Assembly (NCBI GenBank): GCA_963669155.1
Contig: OZ022597.1
Span: 12,525,946-12,589,945 of the forward strand
Reading direction: 5' to 3'
DNA: 64,000 nt
From: Arbacia lixula
Taxonomy: Eukaryota; Echinodermata; Echinoidea; Arbacioida; Arbaciidae
Below the pieces are notes generated by a model that saw nothing but the letters and a program-made list of their open reading frames with translations, was not told the origin of the DNA and ran no database searches. The position numbers and the translations under genes were made by a program. This document shows, one piece after another, positions 12,601-25,874 of this stretch (position 1 is the stretch's first letter; the number at the start of each line of letters is the position of its first letter).

Positions 12601-15600
12601 TTGAACTGGTTCAACGTTGTCTAGCCAGCTAGTCTCAGCCATTCTACTGTCCCTACCGTCCTTACTGTTTGCTCCATATGAGAAGTAATTGGTAATTAAA
12701 TCACAAATCCTCAAATTTAGTAGGCAGAACATTTTGAGGATTTGTGATTTAATCACTAATTATTCCAAATGTGGATCATTTGAGGGCAAATAACTTTCAG
12801 CAAGTTTCTAAAAATGGACAATACATGACTTTAAGACCCTTGGCAAGAAGATTGCTCAGGATTACCTGTTTGAAGGCTTTTTGTCTTCCCAGTACAGTAT
12901 ATGCCATTTAACCCTGTCTGTTCCATGGGTGCATATTGTCACCAGTAAAACACACAAATTCCAAAGAGAATAACTTTATCTTGCATGCGAAGGGTAAATA
13001 AGTAATCTCAAAACACTATGAATTTAGGCCTTTGACAGTAGCTGGTCTTATAACTCATTTTGTCCCTGTTGGTTTGCCATTGCCCTGTCATAGGCTGAGT
13101 CCGCTGTTCCGTGTGGAAGCAGGCCTCTCGGTCAGATCAAAGAGCTTCAGCAACAAGCTGGATGCCAAGAGGCCTCTGTGCCAGTATGAGCTGAATGGCA
13201 CCTGCAACGACGATGACTGCGTCTGGTAAGTGTCTCTTTTTTTAACTCTTTTTAACAAAATAGAAACTTTAAACAATCGTAGCTTTCTTGTTCTTGGGCT
13301 GATCTTCATAAAACCTTCACTTCTTTTAACCCTTTTTAACAAAATAGAAACTTTAAACAATCGTAGCTTTCTTGTTCTTTGGCTGATCTTCATAAAACCT
13401 TCACTAATATGTTTCTTTCATGTTTCTGCTTTTATTGAAGCCAATTTGATTTCAGGGTTGACTATCCCTTTAAATATTTGCAATTTCATTGATATTTGTT
13501 TCCTTTGCCTTTTAGGCAACATGAGAGGGATTACCTCCTGTCGTCTCGTGAGATGCTGACAGACCTCCTAGCCTACAACTCGGTCAAGCCTCCAGGGAGG
13601 GACGAGGCCAGAGGGAAGGTGGGGCAGCCAAGCCCTCAGAAGCACGCCCCAGCGATGGTAGAGAAGGACAAGCTAGCTACTTGCATCAACAGTGTACTGG
13701 ATGGACATGATAAAGGTGAGCCAATGTGTTTCACTCTTTCATAATCCAGTGAGTAATCCTCCAACTACGAGAAGATGGCAATGTCCATTCCATGATGAGA
13801 GAATCCTTTCTGTTCCATGTTGCATATAAGTTTTCAATTATTGTAACTTACCACCAATGGTAACTACCATGGCAACAGCCAATGAGCTCTCAACATCGCA
13901 CAAGTTGCCATGGTAGCTACCATTGATGGTAAGTTACAATAATTGAAAACCTATCTGCAACATGGCCCTGGTCAGTTTTAAATCATACATGCACTCAATC
14001 CATACTTTCATAAGGTAGATTGGCTACCTGTTCATTCTCGGATTTTATTTGTACATGCCTCAGCAGCTTTATGGAATGCACTTCCTGATTCTTTTAGACA
14101 CCAGAATGATTTAGATTAAGGTTTCTCTTCAAAGGTATTCATGAATTAATCAGGATGTACGCATACTTATGAACTTATGTCCAAGACCCTATGTACAACC
14201 TTGCTTCTAAGTTCCTTTATTCTTACTGTAACTTTCTAATTTCATTTGAGCACATAGGGACGTGCTATCTAGCCATGTGTTATGCGCCATAAAAGAAACA
14301 GGCATTATTACCGTTTCATAATCTTCCCTCTCTAATGAAGGAGTTGTGACTCGCCTCATAACCAACCCTCGGACATGGCGTCCGAGACCTCGGTCGAAAC
14401 GTCTCTTGTCGGAAGACGACATCTGCTCTGAGATCCTTCCTCTCCGCCCCCCGCTGTGGGTGCAGTCCCGCACTCAGGCAGCGCCAGCTGAAGCCGCGCT
14501 ACAGCCAGACGTGGATGAGGGAGTGCGGTACTACACCGGTGCAGACCAAGCAGGCGAGGGGGGTAGCAGCAGCCAGGGGGAGGCAGGGCGAGGCCGGTGG
14601 GCTGGTGTAGGGGGCCTGGAGGCTGCTGTGCTGGACAGGCCTCATGATATAGCGCTATGGTTGCAGCTCGCTGCTAGCCTGCTCAAAGAGGCCAGGTGAG
14701 ATTACTGAGAAAATGGTCCATTCTTGCAGTAAATTAATCCTTTTCTGACCGGCTGAGGGGTCATTTTGACTCTCTCCCTGTACAAAATCCATGACTGACC
14801 AGCAGCCGATGCACATCATGAAACGCCTTTTCATGACTTTTGAGACTCAAGTTTTGACAAATCGGACACTCAATGCAGAGGTTACACAACATAATGTAAT
14901 CGCATATCCGACCAAAATCTGACAAGAAGTGACATCTCGTAATGGTTTGTATACAAAATACTGCTTTTTCTATAGTGCTCTATATCACTGTCAATTGTAC
15001 TTCTAGACATTTTGCTTGATTAGATTGTTCTTGAAACATTTTCAGCCAATTAATCACTGCCTGCAAACGTTTTCTGCTTAGTGATTAATGCACCTGTGGT
15101 GCAGACGAGCAGACGGCAGATCATATCCTGTACCACTGTCCCGACCTCCAACCCCCTGACGGGATGACTGATTTGTCGTGCCCAAAAGACGCACAAGTCA
15201 ACTGGCTTACGCAGCTCCAAGAGATAGCTTGATGTTCTACTACCTCACACGAAAGAAGAATGAAAAACAAAATCATAGGAGAATGCTCTAACTGGCTTAC
15301 GCAGCTCCAAGAGATAGCTTGATGTTCTACTACCTCACACGAAAGAAGAATGAAAAACAAAATCATAGGGTCTAAGGAAACTTGGACAAAGCCATAATCT
15401 GTTGTACTGATTTAAAAAAATTATCTTTTGAAATCAAAGTGTCTTCAGGGAACAGTATCCATCCATTTATAATTATACTCAAATTATCAGTGAGATACAT
15501 GTTTTTCCCTTCTCTGCAGTGTGGACAAGGCCTTGAATGCTCTATCGAGGGCGCTGGAGCAGAATAGTGGTTGCCTGGCGCTATGGCTGGAGTACCTCAG

Positions 15601-18172
15601 GCTGTATCGGGGCCGGGCTAGGGTGGAGGAGTACGTGGAGATGTGTGTCAAGGCGACAGAGCTGGTGCCCTCCTATCAAACTTGGTGGCTGGTAAGACAA
15701 ACAACGCTCCGTCATTCCACCTGGGCCATGCTGCTTATAGGTTTTCAATTATTGTAACTTACATTTACCATCAATTGTAACTACCATTGCAACAGCCACT
15801 GAGCTCTCATTATTGCACCTGTTGCCATGTAAGTTACCTTTGATGGTTAGATACAATAATTGAAAACCTATATGCAACATGGCCCAGGGCCCTGGATCAT
15901 AAAGAGCTACGATTGATTGGCCTATCTATTGACCAATCCTACCGAGGAGAAGAGAGATGTAGCGCCATACATCTCTTGCTTCACAAGTCAGGTGAACTTA
16001 TTTATTATGTAGAATGCCAACCATTTGCAGGAGAATTGCGACATCAATCTTTTGGGTTAGAAGGTAATGGTATAAACATAACATTTGTGTATTCATCTAG
16101 TTTTAGATTACAATCCAATATACTTCTCTTTTAGACACTGCTGTGTACATAGTGTTACTAACTTGAATGTCTTAATGATTATTATGTCACTCTGCTTGTG
16201 AAGGAATGGGGTAGGAGTTGTCTGGACTACAACACATGTTGTGGATGGCCTGAATGTACTGCTGTTTAGCCATGACCAGGGAACCCATTATTGTTTAATT
16301 TCAGGATTCCAGGAAGCTATCCCTTCAGTTTGACAAAATCTGGACCTTTGAATGAAAGAAAGGTCTACCATGATAACAGCCTGCAATCATTGCCACTTTT
16401 AGCCCGTATCTCTATTTCTGAAATTCTTGAAACATAATTATTAAACACATCCATATATCATTTATTATTATTATTTTATATTAAAAGTTGAACAATCTAG
16501 TCAATACAGATGTTGAAAATGATATGAGGGCCAGACCTGAGTACCAGTTGTGCTCTTTTGGGGGTCCTTATTAGCAACGCCTATAAATGATTGTATAAGT
16601 TTATAAGTATAAATATAAATTATAAATATATAAGTATATATATAATTATAAATATATAATATATAAATATATAAGTTTGTTTATACTCAAATATCTATAG
16701 TCATTTTTGTTTTACATGTGTTAAGTATTCATACTGTACAAATGCTATTGTTGTTGTTGTTAATAAAACCACCATATCCTATCATACTTCCTGCTCACAT
16801 GTCTCCCATGCTCTGTCCATCTTTGTGTGCAGTTGCTTGAGGCTGAAGATGCCATCCCAGTCAAGCTCAACATCTGTCAAAAAATCCTGCTCTTCCTGAA
16901 AACCAGAAGCAAGGATGCCTTGCGCAACCGCGAGACTCGGAGCGCATCCTTCCAAGACGCTTGTAACTCAAACCCTTCCGCCTCCGGGAAAGAGTCTCGG
17001 ATTAGTCCTCATGGTGCTCGGACATGTGACCCGGAGCGGAATGTGGAGGGAGTAAGTGATGCAGGGCTTGACGCTGCCTGTGCGCTGCCACAAGGCAAGA
17101 AGGATGCAACTCCAGAGGAAGGCGTGGATTCTGATCGTGGTATTCCAAGCAGAATTGAAGGCAAGAAGGACGCAACTCCAGAGGAAGGCGTGGATGCTGA
17201 TAGTGGTATTCCAAGCAGGATTGAAGGCAAGAAGGACGCAACTCCAGAGGAAGGCGTGGATTCTGATCGTGGTATTCCAAGCAGGATTGAGGGCAAGAAG
17301 GACGTAACTCCAGAGGAAGGTGTGGATTCTGATCATGGCGTTGCAAGCAGGATTGAAGGCAAGAAGGACGCAACTCCAGAGGAAGGCGTGGATGCTTATC
17401 GTGGTATTCCAAGCAGGATTGAAGGCAAGAAGGACGCAACTCCAGAGGAAGGCGTGGATGCTGATCGTGGTATTCCAAGCAGAATTGAAGGCAAGAAGGA
17501 CGCAACTCCAGAGGAAGGAGTGAATTGTGATCGTGGCGTTGCAAGCAGGATTGAAGGCATGGGAGAGGAGGGGGCCTTGGGGGAGGAGCTGATTGCTCTA
17601 GGAGAGAGGCAGGCCGATGGGTCGACAAGAGAAGAGCTGTCCCACCAAATCCTGGAGGTGTTACTCTACGGAGCCCAGCTGCATTTGAACCGTAGCAGAG
17701 AAGAGGAGGCTGCTCAGTATCTAGAGGTGAGTATCTTGAGTCATCTTGATTTGGGATTGATCACAACTTGACTTGGGACATTCTCCTGGGCCCTATTGCA
17801 TAAAACTTACCATTAATGGTAACTTTGCTATCAATAGCAACTTCTATGGAAAACTAGAATTTGATTGGCTATCCAGCGATGTTACCATGGTAGTTACCAT
17901 TGATGGCAGAGTTACCATTAATGGTAAGTTTTATGCAATGGGGCCCTGCAGTTTACTCACCCTGTTGTCTCATATGACACAGTGTGTATCAGCTTCTTTA
18001 TCAGCGTGGATCATCTGGGACCCGTCTCATAAATATTTGTGATTGATTGCAACTTGACTTGCGATTTTCTCTTGTAGTTTTCCCACCCTGTTATCCTATT
18101 TGACAGAGTGTTTATCAGATGGTTTATGGCAAGAAAGAAAGCGCTTAGAGACATTCTTTTAACATGCTGTTA

Positions 18173-18205
<33 letters not shown>

Positions 18206-21200
18206 GTATCGCACGTTTTGTACAGGTTACCAAGGGATACCCAATGAGTTTCTCTCTATCAGATATGCTTAGTAGTGCAAACAAATGTGCAAATGCGATA
18301 AAGTGTTATGGAATGTAAAAAATGTCAGTGTTTGTAGTATAATATTAACATATTGCAGACTTGTGGGTAAAATAATCAAGGAAAAATGCTTCTCCCTGTC
18401 TTACAGAGAGTCTTGAAGAGCAAGCTAAATCTCATCTTTGCATCGCGTTTCTCCCTGTCTTACAGAACGTCTTGAAGGTATCAGATGAAGGCCAAGGGCA
18501 CGATGATGAGCTCAGACTTATCATGGTGACCTCTGACCTGCTGCTAGGTTGGTTGAGCCTCATGTATATTCATGCCGTTGGTAGTCTTCCTCCAAGCCTG
18601 TTTGATCCTGCTGACAAGCTGCCAAGTAGAATTGTTAAGAAGGTAATGCATATCTCTTCTGCAGATAAATACAAACTATAATTATTATTGCTATGATTAT
18701 GACAATTTAGTTATTATGGTCCTATGATTAGGGATTCACTAAGTACACCAAAGGGTCCAGTCTCTTAGAGCATTTAATATCAAATAAAAAGCTGTTCTAT
18801 TCAACATGAGCCTCATATATTAGTTTACCCACCTGTTGTTTTGCACATGTTTATAGTTTTATGTATGGTTTTCAAATAGGTTGTATTTCTCTTATGTCAT
18901 GCACTGTATGTAGTACGTCCATGTAAGTATTTGAGTCTGTATATATTGTAACGTTCTATTTGAATAAATTTGTGCTTGTAAATTTAGTGTTTCTTGAGAG
19001 ATGCAACTAAATGAGATGAGATGAAAAATGAAATGAACTGAAATATATTATATTAAATTAATTGAAATATGAAATTGATTGAAATAATATATTAAATTAT
19101 TTGAAATTATATGAAATTAATTGAAATAATATATTAAAAGAATTGAAATGATATTATATTAAATTAATTGAAATAATATGAAATTGATTGAAATAATATT
19201 ATATTAAATGAATTGAAATTATATGAAATTAATTGAAATGATATGATATTAAATTAATTGAAATAATCTGAAATTATATTATATTAAATTAATTGAAGTT
19301 AGATTTAATTAAAATGAATGAAATAATTCTCCACCAGGACTTGTTCCCCGTGCCGTGGCAGAGAAAGGGGAGCAGCCAAGACAGGCAGGAGATTGACGAT
19401 CTGTGGGAAGCAGCCGTCACGTCGTGCTCCGAGGGTAGACCGTCCAGCGAGCAGCTGTCACCTCACATTGTGGAGCTCTATACCATTGAGATTGAAGAGC
19501 AGCTGGGCAGGTCAGCCACGGCTTTGTATGATTGATCAGATTTAGTCATTTGTGTGGCACTCTTCAAGGGATAGTTATTTTAATTTTGTGACATCATGTG
19601 CGAGGTGCTCTCCCATATGTTGTGTACAGTATAATTGCATAACCTGCTCATTTTTTCTTTCTTTTTTTCATACAGGTATGTGTGTTAAAACATATTTAAA
19701 ATGATGTTTCAAATGCAAAGGTAAAAGGGTGCATCTTTTTTTTAGCACATTTTCGAGAAAAAAATTGTTCACAACTTCATCTGGCATGTGACATCACAAA
19801 TTGAACATTTTAAACGATCATAATTTTCTTATACTTTGATGGATTTTCATCAACCTTCACTAAGATGGGTTTTTTTTATGTGTGTGCTTTCGTTGAAAGA
19901 AAGTTAATTTTAAGGTGATCAATTGCTTTAATATTTTTCTTTCTCTGTTTTTGCAGTGACGATTGGCTGAGTCAGCTGTGCTGCCTAGATATGAGTGGTT
20001 GCAGGCCGTCGAGGGAGGGAGAAGAGCTCTATGTTAGGTGTATAGAAGCATTGCTCAGACGCCAAATCAAGTCTGCAGACATCAACATGGTAAGACACAG
20101 GGTGGTCACCAGAAAATCTTTCATGTGCGGCTTAAAGATTGTCCGTCCCTTTTGCAAGCTTAAAATTTGAAATGATCTATCACGATCGTAAATTGAAGAA
20201 AGTGTGATTCAAGACCATTTCTAAGAATATAGCATGTTGAAGCTTTCTGTATATGTAAAAAAATTCAGCCGTTAAATTTCAAAACGACTTTTTCGTACTA
20301 CGAAAAAAGTATTAGTCTTCGTTACAGTATCTATGTGGTTATGCGTGTGTGAAATCCTAATTTTATGGGTAATTACCAAACTTTGGAGATGATTCCTTCT
20401 ATAGAACAATTTTTTTAATAATGCATTTTATAATTTAATAAACAGATTAATCAATAAAGCAGATATTTCAACACAAACTGCTAAGAGCCTGAGGTAAAGA
20501 CTATTAATCAGACGTTGTTTACGTGCATTATTTGAATTTTATACTACGTATCAGTTTCAAATTATGAATATACAGCTTGCTAACACTTCTCTATATGTTT
20601 TGCCAATGTTTCGATGGTTTTGTGGTGATCTGAAAAATGGACGGGCTGTCTTTAAGGTATAAGAAATGGGTACCTTGCAGGATGTACCCCTGATCTGATA
20701 AAATCAACTAGCTTCTTGCTAACCCTGCTGGGCTAAAGCCAGGGTAATAATCAAGCGCTTGGAGTGGTATTTTGTTCTAGATAAGCGCTATGTAAATACT
20801 GATTCTTATTATTCTTATCACCCATGCAGAAAAGCACTATTTAACCCTTTAAAGGGTTACTAAATTAGACAAATAAGTGCCCACTAATCTATGTAACATT
20901 ATCCACTGTAAACGAATTTCACATTTGTTTGCCACAATATAGTCTCATTTTGACGAAAATTTGGAAAAATGCCCGCCTCCAGTGATGTTAGAGAAGCCAA
21001 AATGCTGTAGATTGTACGGAAGTCAACAATAGTCCATTTTCGTAATGTATTCACAACTTTCCCCCTAACTGCGTAGTAACGCGTTATTGCATTCACCTAT
21101 ATCTTGTCATTCAGATTCAATGGATGGAATGCACTTTGAATCTTTTACTTATTGCTACTCGACAAACCTCGGGCAAGCTTTGGGGTTCCCATTGGTAGCG

Positions 21201-24200
21201 TATTGTTTGAACGGCATGAATAAAATGTTTTATTCACGCCGTTGGCATTTATGGCATTTTGACTTTTTTGACGTCAATGGAGGTGTGCATTTTTTCAAAT
21301 TTTCATCAAAATGAGACTTTATTGCAGCAAACGAATGTGAAAGTCATTTTTAGTGGTTAATTTTACATACTTAAGTGGGAACTTATTTTTCTAATTTAGT
21401 AATCCTTTAATCCTTTAACATGCCACACATGAATTATTTCACCATTATTACACATAAAGAGTTAAATGCTGTTTCTCATTATTCTTTTCACCCTTGCAGC
21501 ACCTGGATATGGGCCTGTCCCAGCTGCCTCACTCTTGCCAGCTCTACTTCATGCAAGCCCGGCTGCAAATGTCCGGCAGTGAGGGCGACCCCCTCACCCC
21601 CCTGAAGCACTGCATCCTTGTCTTCTACCATGTCCCATTCAACACCAACGAGACGTTCCCACTGCCTGCCTTCCTGGAGTTATACAGGTATTTAATAGCG
21701 CATGGGTTAATTATCTTATTACCATTGGCGTGAAGACGTGTAGTCAGCCCATGGGGGTTTCAAGGCCTGGTAATACAGTGTGTCCCAGAAAAAAGGAAAC
21801 CCGTTTTTGGAGGTCGATAACGTAATCATAAAATATCATATGACAGCAATATTGAAAGTAAAGTATCTTCTTTCGTTTGGTACCAAAAGTACCCCAAATG
21901 TTCGGCCTGAACATTTGGGGGATTTGTGATTTAATCACTAATAACTACAAATGTGGATCATTTGAGGGCAAATAACTTTCAGCAAGTTTCTAAAATGGGT
22001 AATACATGAATTTAAGACCATTGGCAAGAAGATTGCTCATGATCACCATTTTGAAGGCTTCTTTGTCTTCCCAGTACAGTATATTCCCTTTAACTATGTG
22101 AAGCATATAATTAAAATCAGACTGATTCCTTCCCCATCCTGACCAGGCACCAGCTGAAGCTGCCGTTGCCAGTAGACTTCCAGCCCCCGCCCCCTCACCC
22201 CGACGCCCCCTCAGAGCTGAGGGAGGAGAGCAGGGTCTACATGTGGCTGTGCTACATCCTGCTGACTCACGACTCCCTGGGAGTCCGGCTGGCGTGCGAG
22301 GCCTTCGAGACAGCGCTGGTGTCACTGCAGGGACGCAAGGCAGTGGAACTGATGTGGATCGAGTGAGTTGACCTGTGGGGTGTTTCACCAAGCTGTTCGT
22401 AAGTTACAAACGACTTTACGAGCGACTGGTGATCCCTTCTTGTGCTAAATCAGATTCTCAATGAACAAAGTGTGGTAACGCATTTAGCACAAGAAGGGAT
22501 CACCAGTCGTTCGTTAGTCGTTCGTAACTTACGAACAGCTTGGTGAAACACCAACCTGATTTCATTTACTGTATATGCCATATTTCGTGAGTCTCATTTT
22601 GCGCAAATCAGGACTTCTTGACAATTTCGCGAGCGGATAACTTCACAATCGTGGAGTACTAGTACTAGTAGTACATGCGTTCGTGCACGTCGTATTCATA
22701 TTTTTACATGTTATTAAATTCATGAATAGCACCCGCCTCGCAAAAATCGCAAAAATAAAAACCCTCAAATTCATCAGTAGTTATTGTCAGTTTTATCATG
22801 CATTTTTACTGAGCCTGCATATATGTGAGCTGTTTTTTTTTCACTCAGATACTAACCAGCACTACTCCCATACAATCTGCTGTTCAGACAATAGACAACA
22901 GGCTATGAATAGACTTCCAATACCTTAAAGGACATGATTAAACCCAATCCCTTTGGTTACTGCAGTTCCAAATTTGGACATCCTTACTGGACCAGGGTTC
23001 GCAAAGTCAGAAAATCTAACTGTGAGCAACAGGTTTCAGACAGCCCGTCCCTTTTTCAGATGACCAAACCATCGAAACATTGGCAAAACATACAGAGAAG
23101 TGTTAGCAAGCTGTATATTCATGATTCAAAACTGATACGTAGTGTAAAATTCAAATAATGCACGTAAACGTCTGATTAATAGTCTTTACCTTAGGCTCTT
23201 AGCAGTTTGTGTTGAAATATCTGCTTTATTGATTAATCTGTTTATTAAATTATAAAACGTATTATTGGAAAAAAAATTCTATAGAAGGAATCATCTCCAA
23301 AGTTTGGTAATTACTCATAAAATAAGGATTTCATACATGCATAATAGCCACATAGATACTGTAACAAAGACTAATACTTTTTTCGTAGTACGAAAAAAGT
23401 CGTTTTGAAATTTAACGGCTGAAATTTTTACATATACAGAAAGCTTCAACATGCTATATTCTTAGAAATGGTCTTGAATCACACTTTCTTCAATTTACGA
23501 TTGTGATAGACGATTTCAAATTTTAAGCTTGCAAAAGGGACGGACAATCTTTAATCATTGTTTTTCTGTGTTTATTTGAAAACACAGGTACTTGAGCTTT
23601 GTAGCAAGCCAAGCGCAGACACCGTCGCAGCATGGCATCCCACCCCTCAGGAAACTCGTCCAGCGGTGTCTAGACTCTACAGCCACCCGCTTCTCCCTCC
23701 CGCTCCCTCCTTCCCCAAGCTCGACCCAAAGGACCCCTGCCCCAGCCCACCAGACCTGGGCAGACTTCAGCTTCCATAACAGGGTGGCCCAGCTCTACGT
23801 GGGGCACGTGGGCGTGGCAGAGAGGATGGAGGTGTGGGAGGGGCTGCAGCTGCAGATGCCCGACAACGTGTGCCTGGCGTTCAGGTCAGTTGCACCACAG
23901 GGACACCTGCCATAGCAACAACCCATATAAACGACTCCATTGGTTGTATCTGATGAACAGTGTTTCTCATTGAGACTAATGTTGAACTAACTTGTACATG
24001 AAGACTGCATTTGTTGATTGTCCCATTCTCATTTGATTTCACGATCACAGAAGTTATCATCTCTCAATATGAAAACTCGTTGTATAACCTTCAATCAAGA
24101 AACATCAAATATGGAGAAAAACCAATTGAAACCAAACAAAATTCAGATCCTTCATGATGGCAGAATGTTTTTGATTGCAGATCTGTATTCTTTAAACGTT

Positions 24201-25839
24201 ATTTAGGCTGCTGGCACTAGTCTATCTTGCAGTATATATTTAGTAAGAATGCATAAAACATAGTGAGTATGTAGTGAGTCACTGGTCTAACGATCTTGCA
24301 GTATATATTTAGTAAGAATGCATAAAACATAGTGAGTATGTAGTGAGTCTGATTTTTTTTTTCATGTATGTGTTGTGTGTAGGGCTTGTGAGCATGCCGT
24401 ACAGCAAGGCTTCAGTCAGCTGGGTCTGCAGATCGCCTACTCGGTGCTCCGACGCAAACCGCAGTGTCTCGTCTTCTGGCAAATGTAAAGTACTACCCCC
24501 TGCCCCTTCCCCTTCCCTCTCCCCCCCCCCCCCTTCCCGCTCCACCTCCCCCCCCCCCCTTCCCTCTCCACCCATCCCCCCTTCCCCTTCTCTCTCCCCT
24601 CCCTCTCCACCCCCCCTTCCCTTCCCCCCCCCTTCCCTTCCCCCCTTTCCCTCCCCCCCATTCCTTCTCCCCACCCCCCCCCCCCCCCCCCCCCCCGCTT
24701 CCCCCTTTTCTTTGACCTGTTCAAGTTGCGATTAATGGCAAGTTCAATCCCCTATCCCAAATGCGACAGAGTTATAATCGATATCAATTGCATACAATTT
24801 AAACAAGTGAAGTTTATGAACAATCTTAATATAGGTAATCAACAAGTAGGAGGTGACTGAGACATTTGGCTAGGTAACCATCCAAACCTAAGTTATACCA
24901 GAGGATTTATGACACAATTCATATTTTGATTTGAACACCCAGTTGCAAGGATTCAATGAATACTAATCAGAAATGCATATTTTATTGGAAAGATTTTTAT
25001 CGTGCCTGAACGAAGTTGTGCTGAGACCGTGGAAATCACTTTTCCTGTTTGTATGTTTTCTATAGTCTGTTACAAAACTGTTTAAGTTCTGGTTTAACTT
25101 GCTGTCATTTCTTTACTTCTGCATCAATTGTGTTCATACTTGGTACAAATGAGCCTTGGGTAATACCACATGTGTGTTGCTAGTCTTAAACAAACCTGAT
25201 ACAAGGATGGATTTAGACACACTGGTTAGATTGGAAGTCAAAGAAGTAAGAAGTCAAAGGTTAAAGAACATTGCCAAACTTGGCTAAACATGGAAAAACC
25301 AAAATATGTTATTTTCATTTCGCATAGGAATTCAATGGTACATTGCCCACCAAACATACAGATTTTCTGTGAATAAATCTAAAAAGAGATAGCAATGAGG
25401 CGGAGGCATATTTATCCTCTAGTTTTATTTCTGCATGTTTATTAATCGCAAAATAAGGCGAGGCTCTTGGTTTGTGAGCCACCTTGTGTTTCATTGTAAT
25501 GGTAAAATGCTGGATTTTCTCCTTTCAGAGTGATTTCTCTGGCTCTTCAAGAACAAAGATACAAAGAGGTGAGGCAGATAATGCTGCGGCAATGAAAGAT
25601 AAGTGACATTTTCTTACACCTGTTCCCCCCTTCCCTCTTTGGCGGACTTCCTTTTCCATGCTGCTGGTTTCGTTCATTCTTTCTGTCTACTTTTCTCTCG
25701 CTCTCTCCTCTTTCTATCTCTATTTGTCAATCCCTTGTTTTCTTTCTTCATATTGGTTTTCTCTATGTATGTCTCCCTGTCTCTTCCTTTTTCTATGTAT
25801 CTATGTTTTTCTCTCTTTTCTTTCTTCATATTTCTTTCT

Positions 25840-25874
<35 letters not shown>

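Noticed and set aside
16968..17336. Possible CRISPR-like array because of regular 66-bp repeats
   Set aside because: The repeats are directly contiguous without unique spacers, lie in a eukaryotic coding exon and encode an in-frame peptide repeat.
17002..17628. 208-codon minus-strand ORF with PSCLQSCLEYHDQ repeats
   Set aside because: It is the antisense shadow of the 66-bp coding minisatellite of ZFC3H1, whose plus frame is supported by splice phases and homology.
24309..24735. Pro/Ser- and Gly/Arg-rich ORFs around the C-rich tract
   Set aside because: Low-complexity C-rich DNA; the real exon here is only 24383-24484.
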